From positions 25,057,739-25,121,738 of the forward strand of contig JAGTTD010000010.1 in NCBI GenBank assembly GCA_018398585.1: a stretch of 64,000 bases of DNA. Reading direction: 5' to 3'. Source of the stretch: Simmondsia chinensis (lineage: Eukaryota > Streptophyta > Magnoliopsida > Caryophyllales > Simmondsiaceae). The position numbers and the translations under genes were made by a program. Positions 21,322 through 32,833 of this stretch are shown one piece after another. Below the pieces are notes generated by a model that was not told the origin of the DNA, ran no database searches, and saw nothing but the letters and a program-made list of their open reading frames with translations. The stretch's first letter is position 1. Every line of letters begins with the position of its first letter.

Positions 21322-22513
21322 AGCCCCTACAGCTTAGTCACTAGCGTCACACATAAGTTTAAAGTGTAAGGTCCAGGCAGGTGCTACGATTATAGGTGCT
21401 GAGGCTAATTTTTTCTTCAGAGTCTCAAAAGCATTCATGCAATCACTATCAAAGTTAAAAGGGACATCTATCATCAGCAAATTACAGAGAGGCTCAGCGA
21501 TCTTAGAGAAGTCCTTAATAAACCTTTTTTAGAAACCAGCATGTCCTAAAAAACTTCCAATACCCTTAACATTGGTAAGGGGTGGTAATCGTTCTATCAC
21601 TTCTGTTTTTGCTCTATCAACCTCAATTCCTCTTTTTGAAATCATATGTCCTAACACTATTCCTTCTTGTACCATAAAATGAATTTCTCCCAATTCAAAA
21701 CAAGATTAGTGTCAGTGCATCTTTGCAAAACCATAGAGAGGTTAGCCAAACAATCATCAAATGAGGTCCCAAAGACTGAAAAATCATCCATAAATACTTT
21801 AATGAAAATTTTCACCATATCACTAAAAATTGCCATCGTACATCTTTCAAAAGTCGCAAGAGCATTGCATAACCCAAAAGGCATTTTCCTATAGGCAAAG
21901 GACAAGTGAAAGTGGTATTTTCCTAATCTTCCGGGGCCATGGCAATTTGATTGTATCCTGAATATCCATCAAGAAAACAGTAATGTGAATGTCCCGCCAG
22001 TTTTTCTAAAATTTGATCAATGAATGGTAAGGGGAAGTGGTCCTTTCGGGTGGCATTATTAAGTTTTCAATAATCTATGCAAACCCTCCACCCGGTGACA
22101 ATTCTAGTAGGGATGAGTTCATTGTTCTCATTTTCTCCCCCCCTCTTTTTTTGGGACTACTTGTACTAGGCTCACCCATGGGCTATCAGATCTGGGATAA
22201 ATTATCTCGGCATCTAATAATTTGACAACTTTCCTTATCACTTCTTTCATGGCAAGGTTCAACCGCCGCTGAGGTTGTACAGAAAGTTTGAAGCTATCTT
22301 CCATGAGAATTTTGTGCATGCATATGGAAGGGCTAATCCCCTTCCGATTGCTAATTTATGCTTTCTTAGAACTCTAAGCAACCTTTCCTGTTCAATGTTA
22401 CTCAATGAGGCATTAATAATAACAGGATAAGAGTTAGAATTACCTAGATAGGCATATTTGAGATGTGGTGGCAATGGCTTAAGCTCAAGAATTGGAGGTT
22501 CGTCTTTTTCCAT
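21322..22513 (-). pseudogene. Athila reverse transcriptase
   Basis: Order on the minus strand: ELKPLPPHLKYAYLGNSNSY (linker from protease), CMHKILMEDSFKLSVQPQRR-like, IIYPRSDSPWVSLVQVVPKK, GWRVCIDY followed by a stop, FPLPFIDQILEKLAGHSHYC, SGYNQI, then MPFGLCNALATFERC and FMDDFSVFG with the catalytic Asp pair. At least two frame shifts (between 22513 and 22319, and near 21950) and one stop disable it. The catalytic box itself is undamaged. Confidence 0.9.
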
Positions 22514-22569
22514 TTTTTGCTGAATTTCATTTGCTTAAATGTCTTCCACTTCGTATTTCGCTGTGCGAA

Positions 22570-23535
22570 TCAAAAGGGTTCGCAGCTTTTCAGGTGTTGA
22601 GCACATTCCCTTATAAACTCGTCTTCTATGTCTATGGTCCTAGATTTTGTTAGACACACTTCAAGGGGCAACTTCAGGAATGTGTCCCTGAATGTCTCAG
22701 TGACCAACTCATCTACAATATCAACCTCAAAACAAGAATCCATGTTAGACAGAAATTGAATGGCATTAAAGACGTTGAAGGTTACCTGTTCATCTTGTAC
22801 TCTTAGGATTAGCTTTCCTTGTTGTTCGTCTATCAGGGTCCTTCCTGTAGCAAGGACAGGTCTGCCTAAATTAAGAGGTATCTCACGATCCTCTTCCATG
22901 TCAAGTACTATGAAGTCAGCCGAGAAGATGAATTTATCGACCTTCACAAGGACGTCTTCAATTACACCTCTAGGATACTTGATTGATCTGTCTGCAAGTT
23001 GGAGAGATACAGTGGTAGGATTCAGTTCTCCTAACCCAAGCTTCCTGAAAATAGAGAGAGGCATTAAATTTATACTTGCACCTAAATCACATAAAACTTT
23101 ATCAAAACTAATAGAGCCGATGGTGCAAGGTATCATGAAACTCCCTGGATCTTTTAACTTAGGAAGCAACTTCTTTTGCAGTATGGCACTGCATTCTTCA
23201 GTAAGTGCTACCGTTTCGAACTCTCCTAACTTCCTTTTGTTAGATAGAATTTATTTCATTAATTTTGCGTATTTGGGTATCTGTTCTAACACGTCAGCAA
23301 AAGGGACATTAATGTGTAACTTTTTGAAAATTTCCAGAAATTTAGCAAATTGCTCGTCCGCTTTTGTCTTTCTCAGGCGTTGAGGGAATGGAACCTTTGG
23401 TTTTTAGGGTTGAGGTCCAACCCTTTTTGGCTCATTTTGGTCTTAGATTTTTGTCCCTTCCTCATTTTCCGTCTCCTGATTTACATCAGTAGACAGGTCA
23501 ATTATGGGTTGTTCATTTGGCATGGTTTTCTCTAC
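22570..23535 (-). pseudogene. Athila aspartic protease and gag-pro linker
   Basis: The linker (FAKFLEIFKKLHINVPFADV) has stops at several points. 22570-23169 is one long open frame: LKDPGSFMIPCTIGS, then VLCDLGASINLMPLSIFRKL with the active-site Asp in the DLGA form usual for Athila, then GVIEDVLVKVDKFIF and LNLGRPVLATGRTLID. The enzyme would cleave the gag-pol polyprotein. It shares the gag frame but is separated from it by stops, including one just after KEPT at 23536. Confidence 0.88.
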
Positions 23536-24777
23536 TTAAGTTGGTTCTTTCAAAATTTTTTCACTTCGTAATTCTATTGCTTTTACTTGCTCTAGTGGGT
23601 TAATGACAGTGTTACTGGATAAGGAACCTTGAGATCTATCAGAAAGGTGATTTGAAATTTGTCGAATTTGGGTTTCAAGGTTCCTAATGGTCGCTTCTTG
23701 ATTGCAAATCAAAGTTTTTTGATTTCGAAGAGTTGCTTCAGTGTTTTGCATAAACTTACTAAACAATTCCTTGAGATCAGTTTTTCTTTCAGGGGGCTGA
23801 AAAGGTTGTTATTGTATCCCTTGATTGTTCCATAAAAAATTTGGATGGTTTCTCCACCCGGGATTATATGTGTTGGAATGGGGTTTATTTTTTTGAAAAT
23901 TTGAAACAAAATTGTCTTGTTCATGGGTTGATGGGGAAAAAGGATTTCCTATTTGGCATTCTACGCTAGGATGATTCGCTACACAAAATTCACATGTCAG
24001 TACAAGAGAATTTATGGCATTCACGTTCATGTTCATCTGTTTTTCAAGTGTTGCAACCTTAGCAGTTAACCTTGTTATTGCATCCAGCTCGTATATACCT
24101 GCAGGTTTCTTTTGCTGTGTTGCCCTTGCATAGTTATTGCTAGCCATTATTTCTAGCAGATCATATGCATCTTCTGGAGTTTTGAGGTTTAGCGATCCTC
24201 CAAACGCCGCGTCTACCATCGTTTGAGTGTTAGGTGCCACCCCGCTATAAAAAGTTTGGACTTGCATCCAGACAGGTAAACCATGATGGGGGCACCTTCT
24301 CAAAAGTTCTTTGCAAAGTTCCCATGCCTCATATAAAGATTCCGTATCATATTGTACAAACAAGGCAATGCCATTCCTCGTCTTAGCTGATTTGGCTGGT
24401 GCACAATATTTTGCTGGAAATATTTTAGCCAAATCATCCCAGGTGGTAATGGTTCCTGAGGGTAATGACATTAACCACACTTTGGCTTTATCTCTTAGTG
24501 AAAATGGAAACAACCTTAAGTGGACGGCATCATCGCTGACACCATTATGCTTAAAGGTATCGCATATCTCAAAATTGTTTGCTTGAATTGGTGGACGTCG
24601 AATGCTAGAAGTGCACCCTCCAACAGTAGGTACAGTATAATCTTTTAAGGTCCTTTCATCATCATTTCCAGTATTATTAGCCATGGTTTCATTCCTTTTT
24701 ATTTTCCTGATTAGTTGAAGTGTTTTTTTCAATTTTAGGGTCAAAGGAGTTATTTCTTCTTCAATTAAATTTTTCAT
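23536..24777 (-). pseudogene. Athila gag, one internal stop and an in-frame deletion
   Basis: The probable true start is the Met of MANNTGNDDERTLKDYTVP near 24684. The core domain reads LRLFPFSLRDKAKVWLMSLP, LYEAWELCKELLRRCPHHGL and LLEIMASNNYARATQQKKPA, then a Cys/His segment (CEFCVANHPSVEC) and NTYNPGWRNHPNF. An in-frame TAA occurs at about 23809, after which the same frame continues with a coiled segment (IRNLETQIRQISNHLSDRSQ). QANNFE runs directly into ICDTFK; family members normally have about 30 residues between these blocks. Confidence 0.9.
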
Positions 24778-25358
24778 ACAACATAAAAATAAACAACTAT
24801 AAAGTTAAAGAAAAGGACAACAACAAAGAGAAAAGTATAACACAAAATTCAACAAAGCTAAATTCTAAGGGGAAAATAGGTATTACTAGAGGATTTGAAA
24901 ATTTTGGGATAGCAACCCTAACTTTGAAAATCTATTTAGATGGTAAAATAAAATTAAAATAAGGTTAAACTTAACTAGAAAACATAAAAATACAATAATT
25001 TAAAATAAAAGAAAACACAAATTTTGGTAAAAGAGAGAGTTAGCAGCCCTAATGTTTTTGAAAACTTAAAAATATCAAAATTTACTTTTGAAATACTAAC
25101 AAAGTGAACTTAATTCAAAAATAAAGCTGAAAATAAAGACAAAATATAAGAAAAATAACAGAATAACACAAAAGTAAAAAAAAAAAATTTTAATATACGA
25201 ATTTTATTTAATTAATATTTTTAAGAATTACCTTTATAAATAAAATAAAATGAATGAAAATAGTTTTATATTTCAAATTTAACAAAATTTACAAATTATT
25301 AACCGTTTCAAATTAGCCCAAAACTAGTTGGTACTGATATCACTCAAATAGAGACAAT
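24778..25358 (-). other. 5' untranslated leader of Athila element D
   Basis: AT-rich sequence between gag and PBS with A-rich runs on the plus strand; no ORF of note. Confidence 0.6.
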
Positions 25359-25374
25359 CCCTGGCAATGGCGCA
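25359..25374 (-). other. Primer binding site of Athila element D
   Basis: The minus strand reads TGCGCCATTGCCAGGG, a decayed form of the TGGCGCCGTTGCCGGGG type (tRNA-Asp) common in Athila. It lies within 8 bases of the LTR edge. Confidence 0.75.
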
Positions 25375-25381
25375 AAAAGCT

Positions 25382-26992
25382 TACTGCAAACTTTGCATAT
25401 GTGTTAGCAAGTGCACTAGTCGTATCAAGTAATATAGAAATGAGTAGATTATTGTTTCCACGAGGATTGTATTGAGTGAGTACCGAAATTAATAGCTTTA
25501 ATACTATTTGAAACACAGAAAAATTTAAGATTTTGATATGAAGTAAAGTAAACTATAAAAAAAAAGAAATAAAAGTTAAAATGCAATTTTTTTGTTGGTT
25601 TTGATCAGTTTATAAGGTCTAAGGCATCCGATTTCACCTTAGTTGCATCAATACGCCTTTTGTATTCTTGATATTCAAGATGGTACTGTGTGTTGATGGT
25701 TGAAAATCCTAATTTACTAAATATTTTCTCTCGAGCAACATTTAGCATAGTCTTTAATATATTAACCCATCACTCTTGTGCATGAATTTAAATAAAAAAC
25801 ATTTTTTAAAGCTCTGTGATTTTCTTTTTTGAAAACCACACAAATCACGTTAATCTCTCTCGAGCATTCGCCCAATTTGTGATGCTTATCACCTCAGCAA
25901 TAATCATAAATCTACTCTTGGACTCATTATGAATTATTATAGGCTTTAAATGGTGATCAAGCATCTAAAACTCATGAAGAACAATGATAAACACTTCAAC
26001 AACATAATAACATAAACAATAAATACTTTGAATTAGAAATAAGCGTATATTACAGCATGTAGCCTTAGAATAACAAAATTAGCTCATGATAAACTTAATA
26101 TACGACATTGTAAACATAAAATTCATGAACTTAGGAAATAAAAAAGGTAGAAAGAACTAAATTACAAAATTACAAAACCAACCTTTCTTCCCTTCTTTCT
26201 TCCTTCTCTTTCTCATGGTTTTTCTCTCTTTTCTCACTCAAATCTTGTGATTTTCATTTTGAAATCTGATGCCTAAACACCCCCACACCATCCCCCATTT
26301 ATAGTAGTTGAGCTAGGATTAAAAAATTTGTAAAAAATCTTCAAACTTCATCATCATTAGCTTAAACTTGCGGCAGCTGTAGCTAGTGCTGAAGCCCTGT
26401 TCTCCCTCGTTTTTCTTCAATTTTGTTTTACACTCCACCGTCCAAATTCTGCTCAAAATCATCATGTGCATGTACTACAAGGTGTATACAATGAATTTGA
26501 GCCAAAATATTGCATAATATAGCCGCCCAAAGTGGAGAAAGTAAGCAAGTTGTGCAAAATCTGTCAATTTTCAGCAGCTGCAGCAGTGCTGCTTGTCCAT
26601 CCTTTTTTCAATTTTTGCTGAATTCCACCGCCCAAAAATTGTAAAATATGAGTTAATACATGTTAAAGTATGTTTGCAAAATGAATTTGGGTAAAAAGCA
26701 TTGAGTTTTTTCTCCCAAAATGCAAGTTGAAACTGATTGCACCACCACCTGCACCCTTGCCGCCCAAATTCTGCAATGGCTGTTCAAATTGTTTTTTTTC
26801 ATTTTTATTATGCCTTTGCACCACCCAAAATCAGCTTTAACATCAACTTGAACATGTTAATGAATTTTTCAAGAAGTTCTTTAATGTTATTTGTCCATTT
26901 TGCCACCCAAATTGCAAGTTGAAATGGATTGGTTGAGCTTGGTGCATTTTCTCTGTTCTTGCTATTCTTTGCTGATTTTCTTCAAATTTTTG
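25382..26992 (-). repeat. 5' LTR of Athila element D, truncated
   Basis: Homologous to 15819 to about 17445 of the left LTR, starting at TGCAAACTTTG. It stops abruptly at 26992 after TTCTTCAAATTTTTG, losing about 390 bp that the left copy still has. Tat gag sequence follows directly. Confidence 0.85.
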
Positions 26993-29900
26993 GGTGTGAA
27001 AACTCTGCCACCATGAGAGCCGTGATTGATCACGTTTAAACCTCTATGAATGAAAGGCTACTGAAAGAAATTGATAGAGTCTTGGTAGAAATGAACTTGA
27101 CCTTATCCTCTATTACTACTCCTATAGCTAAGGATGTGGCTTAGCAGACAATGATTGAAGTCAAGCCTATTTTGGTTAGACAATCTGAGACTTATAGTGA
27201 CATTGTTTAAGCCGTTAGGGAGGATATCAACAACTACGACCTGCATCCCCTCTATCAGTATCAGCTGGTTATCCTCATGAGACTCCCTCGAGCTCACGAT
27301 TATCAAATACTCAGGTTAATTATACAGTCCTTGAGCGAACGGAAAACCCGCCTACGGCTAACCCATGCGTCATACACGTGGACTCCAGCCTTTTAGACAA
27401 AAGTGTGCCTCATGGAGCTGCAGGCCCTTCCAATCAGAGTTTTTCTTTGACAACAAGGGACCTCAATCCTACTATGCACTATTACCTGTCCTTGAGGTAG
27501 GGAGGTACAACCTTTCTCACCCTCCTCAAGCAACGGAGGTTACCTTGAGGCCAACTTAAGGCCTTGAGATAGGTGTGCAAGGTCAGGCCCCTATGATAGG
27601 GAACTGAACTTCTCATCCTGAACTGCTTCACTCTTGCCGTACTAGGGGGCAAATTAATAACCCCCGTTCTCAAGACCACGACTTGAGGGTTGATAAAACA
27701 TGGATGAGCCAATAACTTGTTGGTACTAGTGCTCCTCTAGGTGCACCATGTAACCTAGGTCCCGCTGGAGCACACCTCATGGCTAACCAAGCACATGGCC
27801 ATTATGATCAAGGGGTTTATCCAGGGTTTGGGGTGCAACAACGGTTCCCACACACAATTGTGGCGGGTGCTCAAGGGTAACTTGCAGATCACACTCGAGA
27901 TCCTACCTGCTTGGAAGGTAGTGGTAGGCACACAATCATGTGCCTAACTTTTCCCTCCAGGATCAATTACGCACCCTCATTGAGCAAATGTATGTGTCGG
28001 GTCACACAAGGGTCAATAGGTCCTTGTATAGTAAACCTTACCCTTTTCCTCGAGGATATAAAATCCCCAAGTTTACCCTCTTCTCCGGGGACGGGATTAT
28101 TTTTGCTCTCAAGCACCTGACTAGATTCAATTGCCAACGTAAGGAAGCAGCAAATAACCAATATCTCAAATTTTGGTTGTTCCCCAGTTTGTTGACTAGG
28201 ACTGCTTTCTAATGGTATATCAGCCTCCCACCTAATTTTATTTATTGTTAGACGACATTGCCATGCAATTTCAAGCCTAATTTCCTAGAATGGAGTTAGG
28301 AACTTCTATGTTAGACTTTGCTCGAATGAGATAAAAGTCTGGCAAATCAGTGGAGGAGTATACTAACCTGTACAAGCGAATTTGGTTAAAATGCACAGTA
28401 GCCCTTCCTGAGCTCGAATATGCCAACCTGGCTCTTAATGTCTTGGACATTCAATTCAAGAAGAAATTAGAACGTTCTGACTTTATGATGCTTCTTCGGC
28501 TGCAAGAATGTGCCATTAGATACGAGGCAGTATTAAAAGAAGACAACCTTAGGAAAAACAGCATGTATGAGACATAAGTGCATGATTAAAATGAAGAGGA
28601 AGATGATCCTTCTTATGAAATTGATGTAGCTAAGTATGTCAAGGGACCTCCCATGGTTTATAATCCTTTGGTCAAGAAGGATATTAAAGCCATGAAATCT
28701 TACCAGTCCCAAGACTAGAGAAAATTTTCATTTGACCTTTCTAGAGCCGATGTAATATTCGATTGGCTTGAGGCAAATAATAAGCTTAAGATCAAGGGCA
28801 AACACAGAAAATTGGATCCTAACTCAAATAAGAGAAAAGTTCTATTGCAAGTGGCACGATTCATTAACCCATTTAATGAAGAACTACGCGATCTTTAGAA
28901 ACATAGTTGAAGATGCCGTTGAGGCAATCTTCCTGGGAGAAGGACAGATGGGTGTCGATAAAGACCCTTTCCCTACTCCTCTTCACGTCAACATTTTTGA
29001 AACTGCTGATAAAATTAAGCCCTGTTGTGTATAGGCTAATCATTTTTTTTGTACAAGAAGAAAATGGTCCTCGGTGACGATCAGAAAGCTTGGGTGGCTA
29101 GCCATCTTTTGTGCCCAAGATTGGTGTGTACTTTGGATGATGGGATATGCCGTTGGCACATCACTGAACTTCATCCTACTAGTAGGTGCACTGTTTTCAA
29201 GAATTTGCTAGTCAAGCTCGGCAACAACTCTGCGATTATGCTGACAGTGGTAAAGGAATTGGCTATGAAGATCAGTACTGGTCCGGTGTCATTCCAAAGC
29301 CTAACTAATCGAGAGAAAATATCTTATTGAGCATGTGTTAGGACTAAAAATGCCATTTAAGAAATCTCAAAGAGATAGTTCGGTCGAGGGTTCTCCCTCG
29401 AAGACTCAAATGGTCATGAGGCAGGACATGCTAAGAGGAATCCAAAGTACACCTTACTGGACGTGGATACCAGCCAAGCACCATGGCAATTAGGTTATAA
29501 GCCATCAGGTGTCAAGTTCGATAATGTGTGGAGAAGGAATCACCACAATCAAATGGTAGCTAGTCCCTCCAACTTAACTTGGACTCAGAAAAGAAGGCAC
29601 CTGCGTAAGAGTGCAGAATCATGCTTAGTTCCTACCTAACTAGACTTTCACAAGAAAAAGCCAGGGTCCGCAAGGGCAAAAACACCGAGCATGCGGATCT
29701 CGAAGATCTAGTGATTGGGTCCAAGCCTCTTACAACTAGTAAGGGGCCAACTCATAAGAAACTTCAAAGGTGGGCTAGTCTCTCAGATTCGGAAGGGTGA
29801 GAATCTAGGTGGGATCACCTTACCAAAGACCCCCTAGTTCGCGAACCAGCCGAGGACAAGGAAAAGTACTCCCCTCTATGCATTAACTTATTTGAACCAT

Positions 29901-30390
29901 TGGATCACGTCAACTCGACTTGGTCTGACATTGACAATAACTTCCACGAGGAAGACTTCCACTAGCCTATGGAGGAGTCTTAAACTTTGGAGGTTGATCA
30001 CACGGCCAACCTCAAGAATCAGATATGTCAACTAATTTTGTTCGGCTACAACAAAGAAAGGATACACCCATGGTCGATTGCTTTGATAAGGAGAGAGAAC
30101 AGGGGGTCCACCTTCAATTTAGGACATTGCCTGAAAAGGTTGACGTCAGAACTGCCCTATTCCTTCTCCTGGAATTCATGGAAATCAATACCCAAGAAGG
30201 TCTCAAGGGGGATGTATAGCATCAGATGAGGAGCCTCAAGTCGAGCTCATGGCTGAAGTAGCAGCCGCTAAATGTACACTTGACCCTTTATCTTTTTCAA
30301 CCAGTGCTTTGGCATCCAAATTGCTTGTTGATCCACCTGACATAATGAAGATGATGTTTGATGGACACAACACCACGAATAAACATATCA
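26993..30390 (+). pseudogene. Tat-type gag and gag-pro linker (element B)
   Basis: The plus strand carries MNERLLKEIDRVLVEMN, then RGYKIPKFTLFSGDG and LTRFNCQRKEAANNQYLKFW near 28050-28190. Next comes VEEYTNLYKRIWLKC with LPELEYANLALNVLDIQFKK at 28350-28577, then YCKWHDSLTH at about 28850, the knuckle-like motif of this gag group. Further linker sequence follows to 30390 (HTANLKNQICQLILFGYNKE near 30000). Many stops break it. No LTR or PBS is attached; the left side joins the truncated Athila LTR. Confidence 0.8.
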
Positions 30391-30395
30391 AGCCC
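30391..30395. repeat. Target duplication AGCCC, left copy
   Basis: AGCCC precedes the solo LTR and recurs at 31838-31842 directly after it. Confidence 0.8.
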
Positions 30396-31837
30396 TGATG
30401 CGCCTCAGATTTACAAATCTTTTAATTGTTATTTTAATTATTTTGCACCTATTTAATTATAATTCTACACTCATTTTGGCAATTTTTATGTTTAGCAGGT
30501 TTGAAATTAAAGTTTTAAAAATTGTCAAATCTGGTGCAAATAAGACAAATTCGATGCGTATACAATTAAATCAAGTCAATCAAGATTCAGGACATGAATG
30601 TATAAGCTCGGAACTTGAGCACGACCCGTATCGGGCCCAACACGTAGCATCGCCTCAAACCCCAGCCCATCAACCTCAAGCTCACGCACAGGTTCATCAT
30701 CACACACCAGCCACGATCAGCCCAGATCCACCTCCGACCCAACTCCTTCCCGATTCGACCTCAAGTCCCGACACCAAACTCAAGCCCATCAACCATCTGA
30801 CCAATCATCTCCACCCGCAGCATCATCTTCAACCACCGACCTCAGACCGTCATAGCCCAAACGCTGCATCTCAGGTCCAGGCCCACACCAGTACACACGG
30901 GGTTCAACGAAAGGGAAACTTGGTTTGGAGAAGGGATATAAGTTCTCTTCTGAGTTCTGGAACCAGGGGCCGCTGTTTGCTCTCTCTCCTCTCAGCTTCT
31001 CAATTTCTTTTTCTATTTTTTTGTTAAATTGGAACGAGAGTGAAATTAGCGTGAAGACCGACATGAGTTCGTTCATCTCCTCCTTCACTGGATCATCCTT
31101 GATGGAGAGCTCACTTGCTCTCTAGGGTTAGATGAAATCTTAGCCTTTACTTTTGTTTACTTTTAATCCAGGTTAATTTGATTGTTTACATGAATTGCTT
31201 AGTTGAGATAAATACTTTGAAGTATTATATTCTTATTGTTTATTCAATTGATATGATTATTGAGTTTGCAACCTTTAATTTTTGATGCTGATATTTATAA
31301 ATTAATTCTTTGTGCTCATGACCTTAGGATTAATTAATCAAGCAATAGTATTAACTGAATTGTTAATTAAAGCCTATCGTCCCTATACTTTAGTTAGATA
31401 GGGTCAATACGTAATAATTAACAATATGTTAGGTATAGCCTATTTTCCTTATACTTTAGTTAGGTAGGGTCAATACGCCATACTAACAACATTATCTTAG
31501 TAGGTTGAAGCTTGTAGCCTAAACCACTACCCGTGTGACAATCAATAATCCCAATTTAAGAGTTAACGCAAAAATAATTGGCTAATAATGGATTCGAAAC
31601 CCTAGGCTCCAATTTAATACATGTTCCCGATTAGTAGTAGATTACTTTAGTTTAATTGTCGTTTTCTAGATTAATTAACACAAAGATATCACTTTTCCTT
31701 AAATCAATTTAGGTCAGATTAAATTCATGCACTCTTAGTCCCTATGGTTCGACACTCTCTCGCCCTACACTTCAATTTAGGTGTGTTTAATAGATAGGGT
31801 TTTATATTAAATTTTGATAGACGTAGAAAGCACATCA
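30396..31837 (+). repeat. Solo LTR inserted in the protease region of element B
   Basis: 1442 bp, starting TGATGCGC and ending GCACATCA (near-perfect inverted ends), flanked by AGCCC. The interrupted protein reads across: KHIKP before it and HIKPLYFKAKFDG after it. Inside are GGGATATAAG near 30940 as a promoter candidate and, near the end, AGTCCCTATGGTTCGACACT, a block often seen in U5 of plant LTRs. There is no internal coding region, hence solo LTR formed by LTR-LTR recombination. Lineage not determined. Confidence 0.82.
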
Positions 31838-31989
31838 AGCCCCTATATTTCAAGGCCAAATTCGATGGCATTCTGAAAAATATGGTCATGCTGGACAATA
31901 GTGCTGCCATTAATGTCTTACCTTCATACATGTTGGGGGTCATTGGTAAGTCTCGAGAAGACATAATCACCTCATATAAGGTGATTTAT
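31838..31989 (+). pseudogene. Tat protease fragment (element B)
   Basis: Reads IKPLYFKAKFDGILKN, then VMLDNSAAINVLPSYMLGVI and GKSREDIITSYKV. This is the protease active-site region; the usual D[T/N]GA appears as DNSA, so the glycine is replaced. It continues gag-pro after the solo LTR and is cut at about 31990 by family A copy A4. Confidence 0.8.
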
Positions 31990-32632
31990 AGCACACACAC
32001 TCAAGATTAAACTTCTTCGAGTTTTTTACAGCACACTTGTGCTCCTTTAGTTATGAGTAGCATAACTTAGCTACGAGTAGCGCAAAGTAGATCTTTGCAG
32101 TACTTACCTCCATAGTAATACAGTTCTCAGGCTTTAGGTATGACTTTGCAGCTTTAATTTGTTCCCATAAATCGACAAGTTGAGATATTAGGCTTTAATT
32201 GCCAAGGCTTTGTCCCTTGATTGCATTTGTCTTAATAATATTGTCACTACTTGATAAGTTAGGTGAACTTAGGTTTGCGTCATTGATTAGGGCTGTCACA
32301 GCCAAGGCTTTTCCCTTGATTGTGTTGGTCCTAATCCAGTGACTTTAATACGGTTTGCTCCACCTTAACTTGTCAGACCTAAACTCATTCGCGTTATTAA
32401 GTGGACTGATGAGCTCTTGAGTTTGTCTCCACCTCAGTTCTTGACTTTTAAGTGTTCGAGGAAGGTGTCTGTGGGCCTGGTCCCTCACTGTAACTTCCAC
32501 TTGTATTAGGTCCATATCCTTTAATTTTCTGTCATAAAAATACGTGAAAAATTCACAAAAATACTTAAGAAAGTTTTCTTAATTGTAGCATAAGCAGAAC
32601 TCACTATATTATCAAAGTTAGATAAACTAACA
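31990..32632 (+). repeat. Repeat family A, copy A4, left-truncated
   Basis: Starts within the family sequence at AAACTTCTTCGAG, lacking the first 500 bp or so and the TATA box. It keeps the donor-like TTTAGGTATGA (32137/32138) and ends GTTAGATAAACTAACA. It joins the plus-strand protease on its left and leads into the PMD ORF on its right. Confidence 0.72.
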
Positions 32633-32833
32633 TATCAAAAGCTTTTCTTCAAAAACGGTGAGTGGTTGAGGTCAAAGATGTGCAGCTTGTAATTAAGCTC
32701 ACTCCCTCGTCACGATGAGTTCCTTTTGAATTTTTTTTGTTTTTTTTTGTTTTCTGATTTACCGCGACCACATACACATCATTCAAAACAAAATAGAACA
32801 AACATTTGCCACAGAGGAAACTTTGTCTCCACA
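32633..32833 (+). other. Leader between A4 and the PMD ORF
   Basis: Shared with the sequences after A1, A2 and A5 (GGTCAAAGATGTGCAG, ACTCCCTCGTCAC, ACCGCGACCACATACACATC). It ends in TTTGTCTCCACAG, a good splice-acceptor shape, directly before the ORF. Confidence 0.55.

Larger units (their letters stand above)
15819..26992 (-). mobile_element. Ty3/gypsy Athila-lineage retrotransposon (element D)
   Basis: The minus-strand order is 5' LTR (25382-26992, truncated), PBS (25359-25374), gag, protease, RT, RNase H, integrase, a 1.8 kb non-coding region, PPT and 3' LTR (15819-17841). Protein blocks such as DLGASINLMPLSIF, FMDDFSVFG and the [17 protein letters not shown] region of integrase are typical of Athila-type elements. 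Frames carry several stops and shifts, so it cannot move by itself. It lies 51 bp beyond copy A3; the right side is truncated by the join with a Tat fragment. Confidence 0.9.

Noticed and set aside
22760..23383. 207-codon plus-strand ORF opposite the Athila protease
   Set aside because: It is an antisense shadow of the protease frame and lacks any family signal, unlike the antisense ORF of the Tat elements.
30398..31027. 209-codon plus-strand ORF rich in His, Pro and Gln
   Set aside because: It lies wholly within the solo LTR U3, has no domain, and its composition reflects CCA/CAT-rich DNA.
30381..31842. 12-bp duplication CAYATCAAGCCC around the solo LTR, suggesting a Mutator-type insertion
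   Set aside because: Placing the ends at TGATGCGC and GCACATCA gives matching inverted termini and a standard 5-bp duplication; the extra similarity comes from the LTR end itself plus chance.
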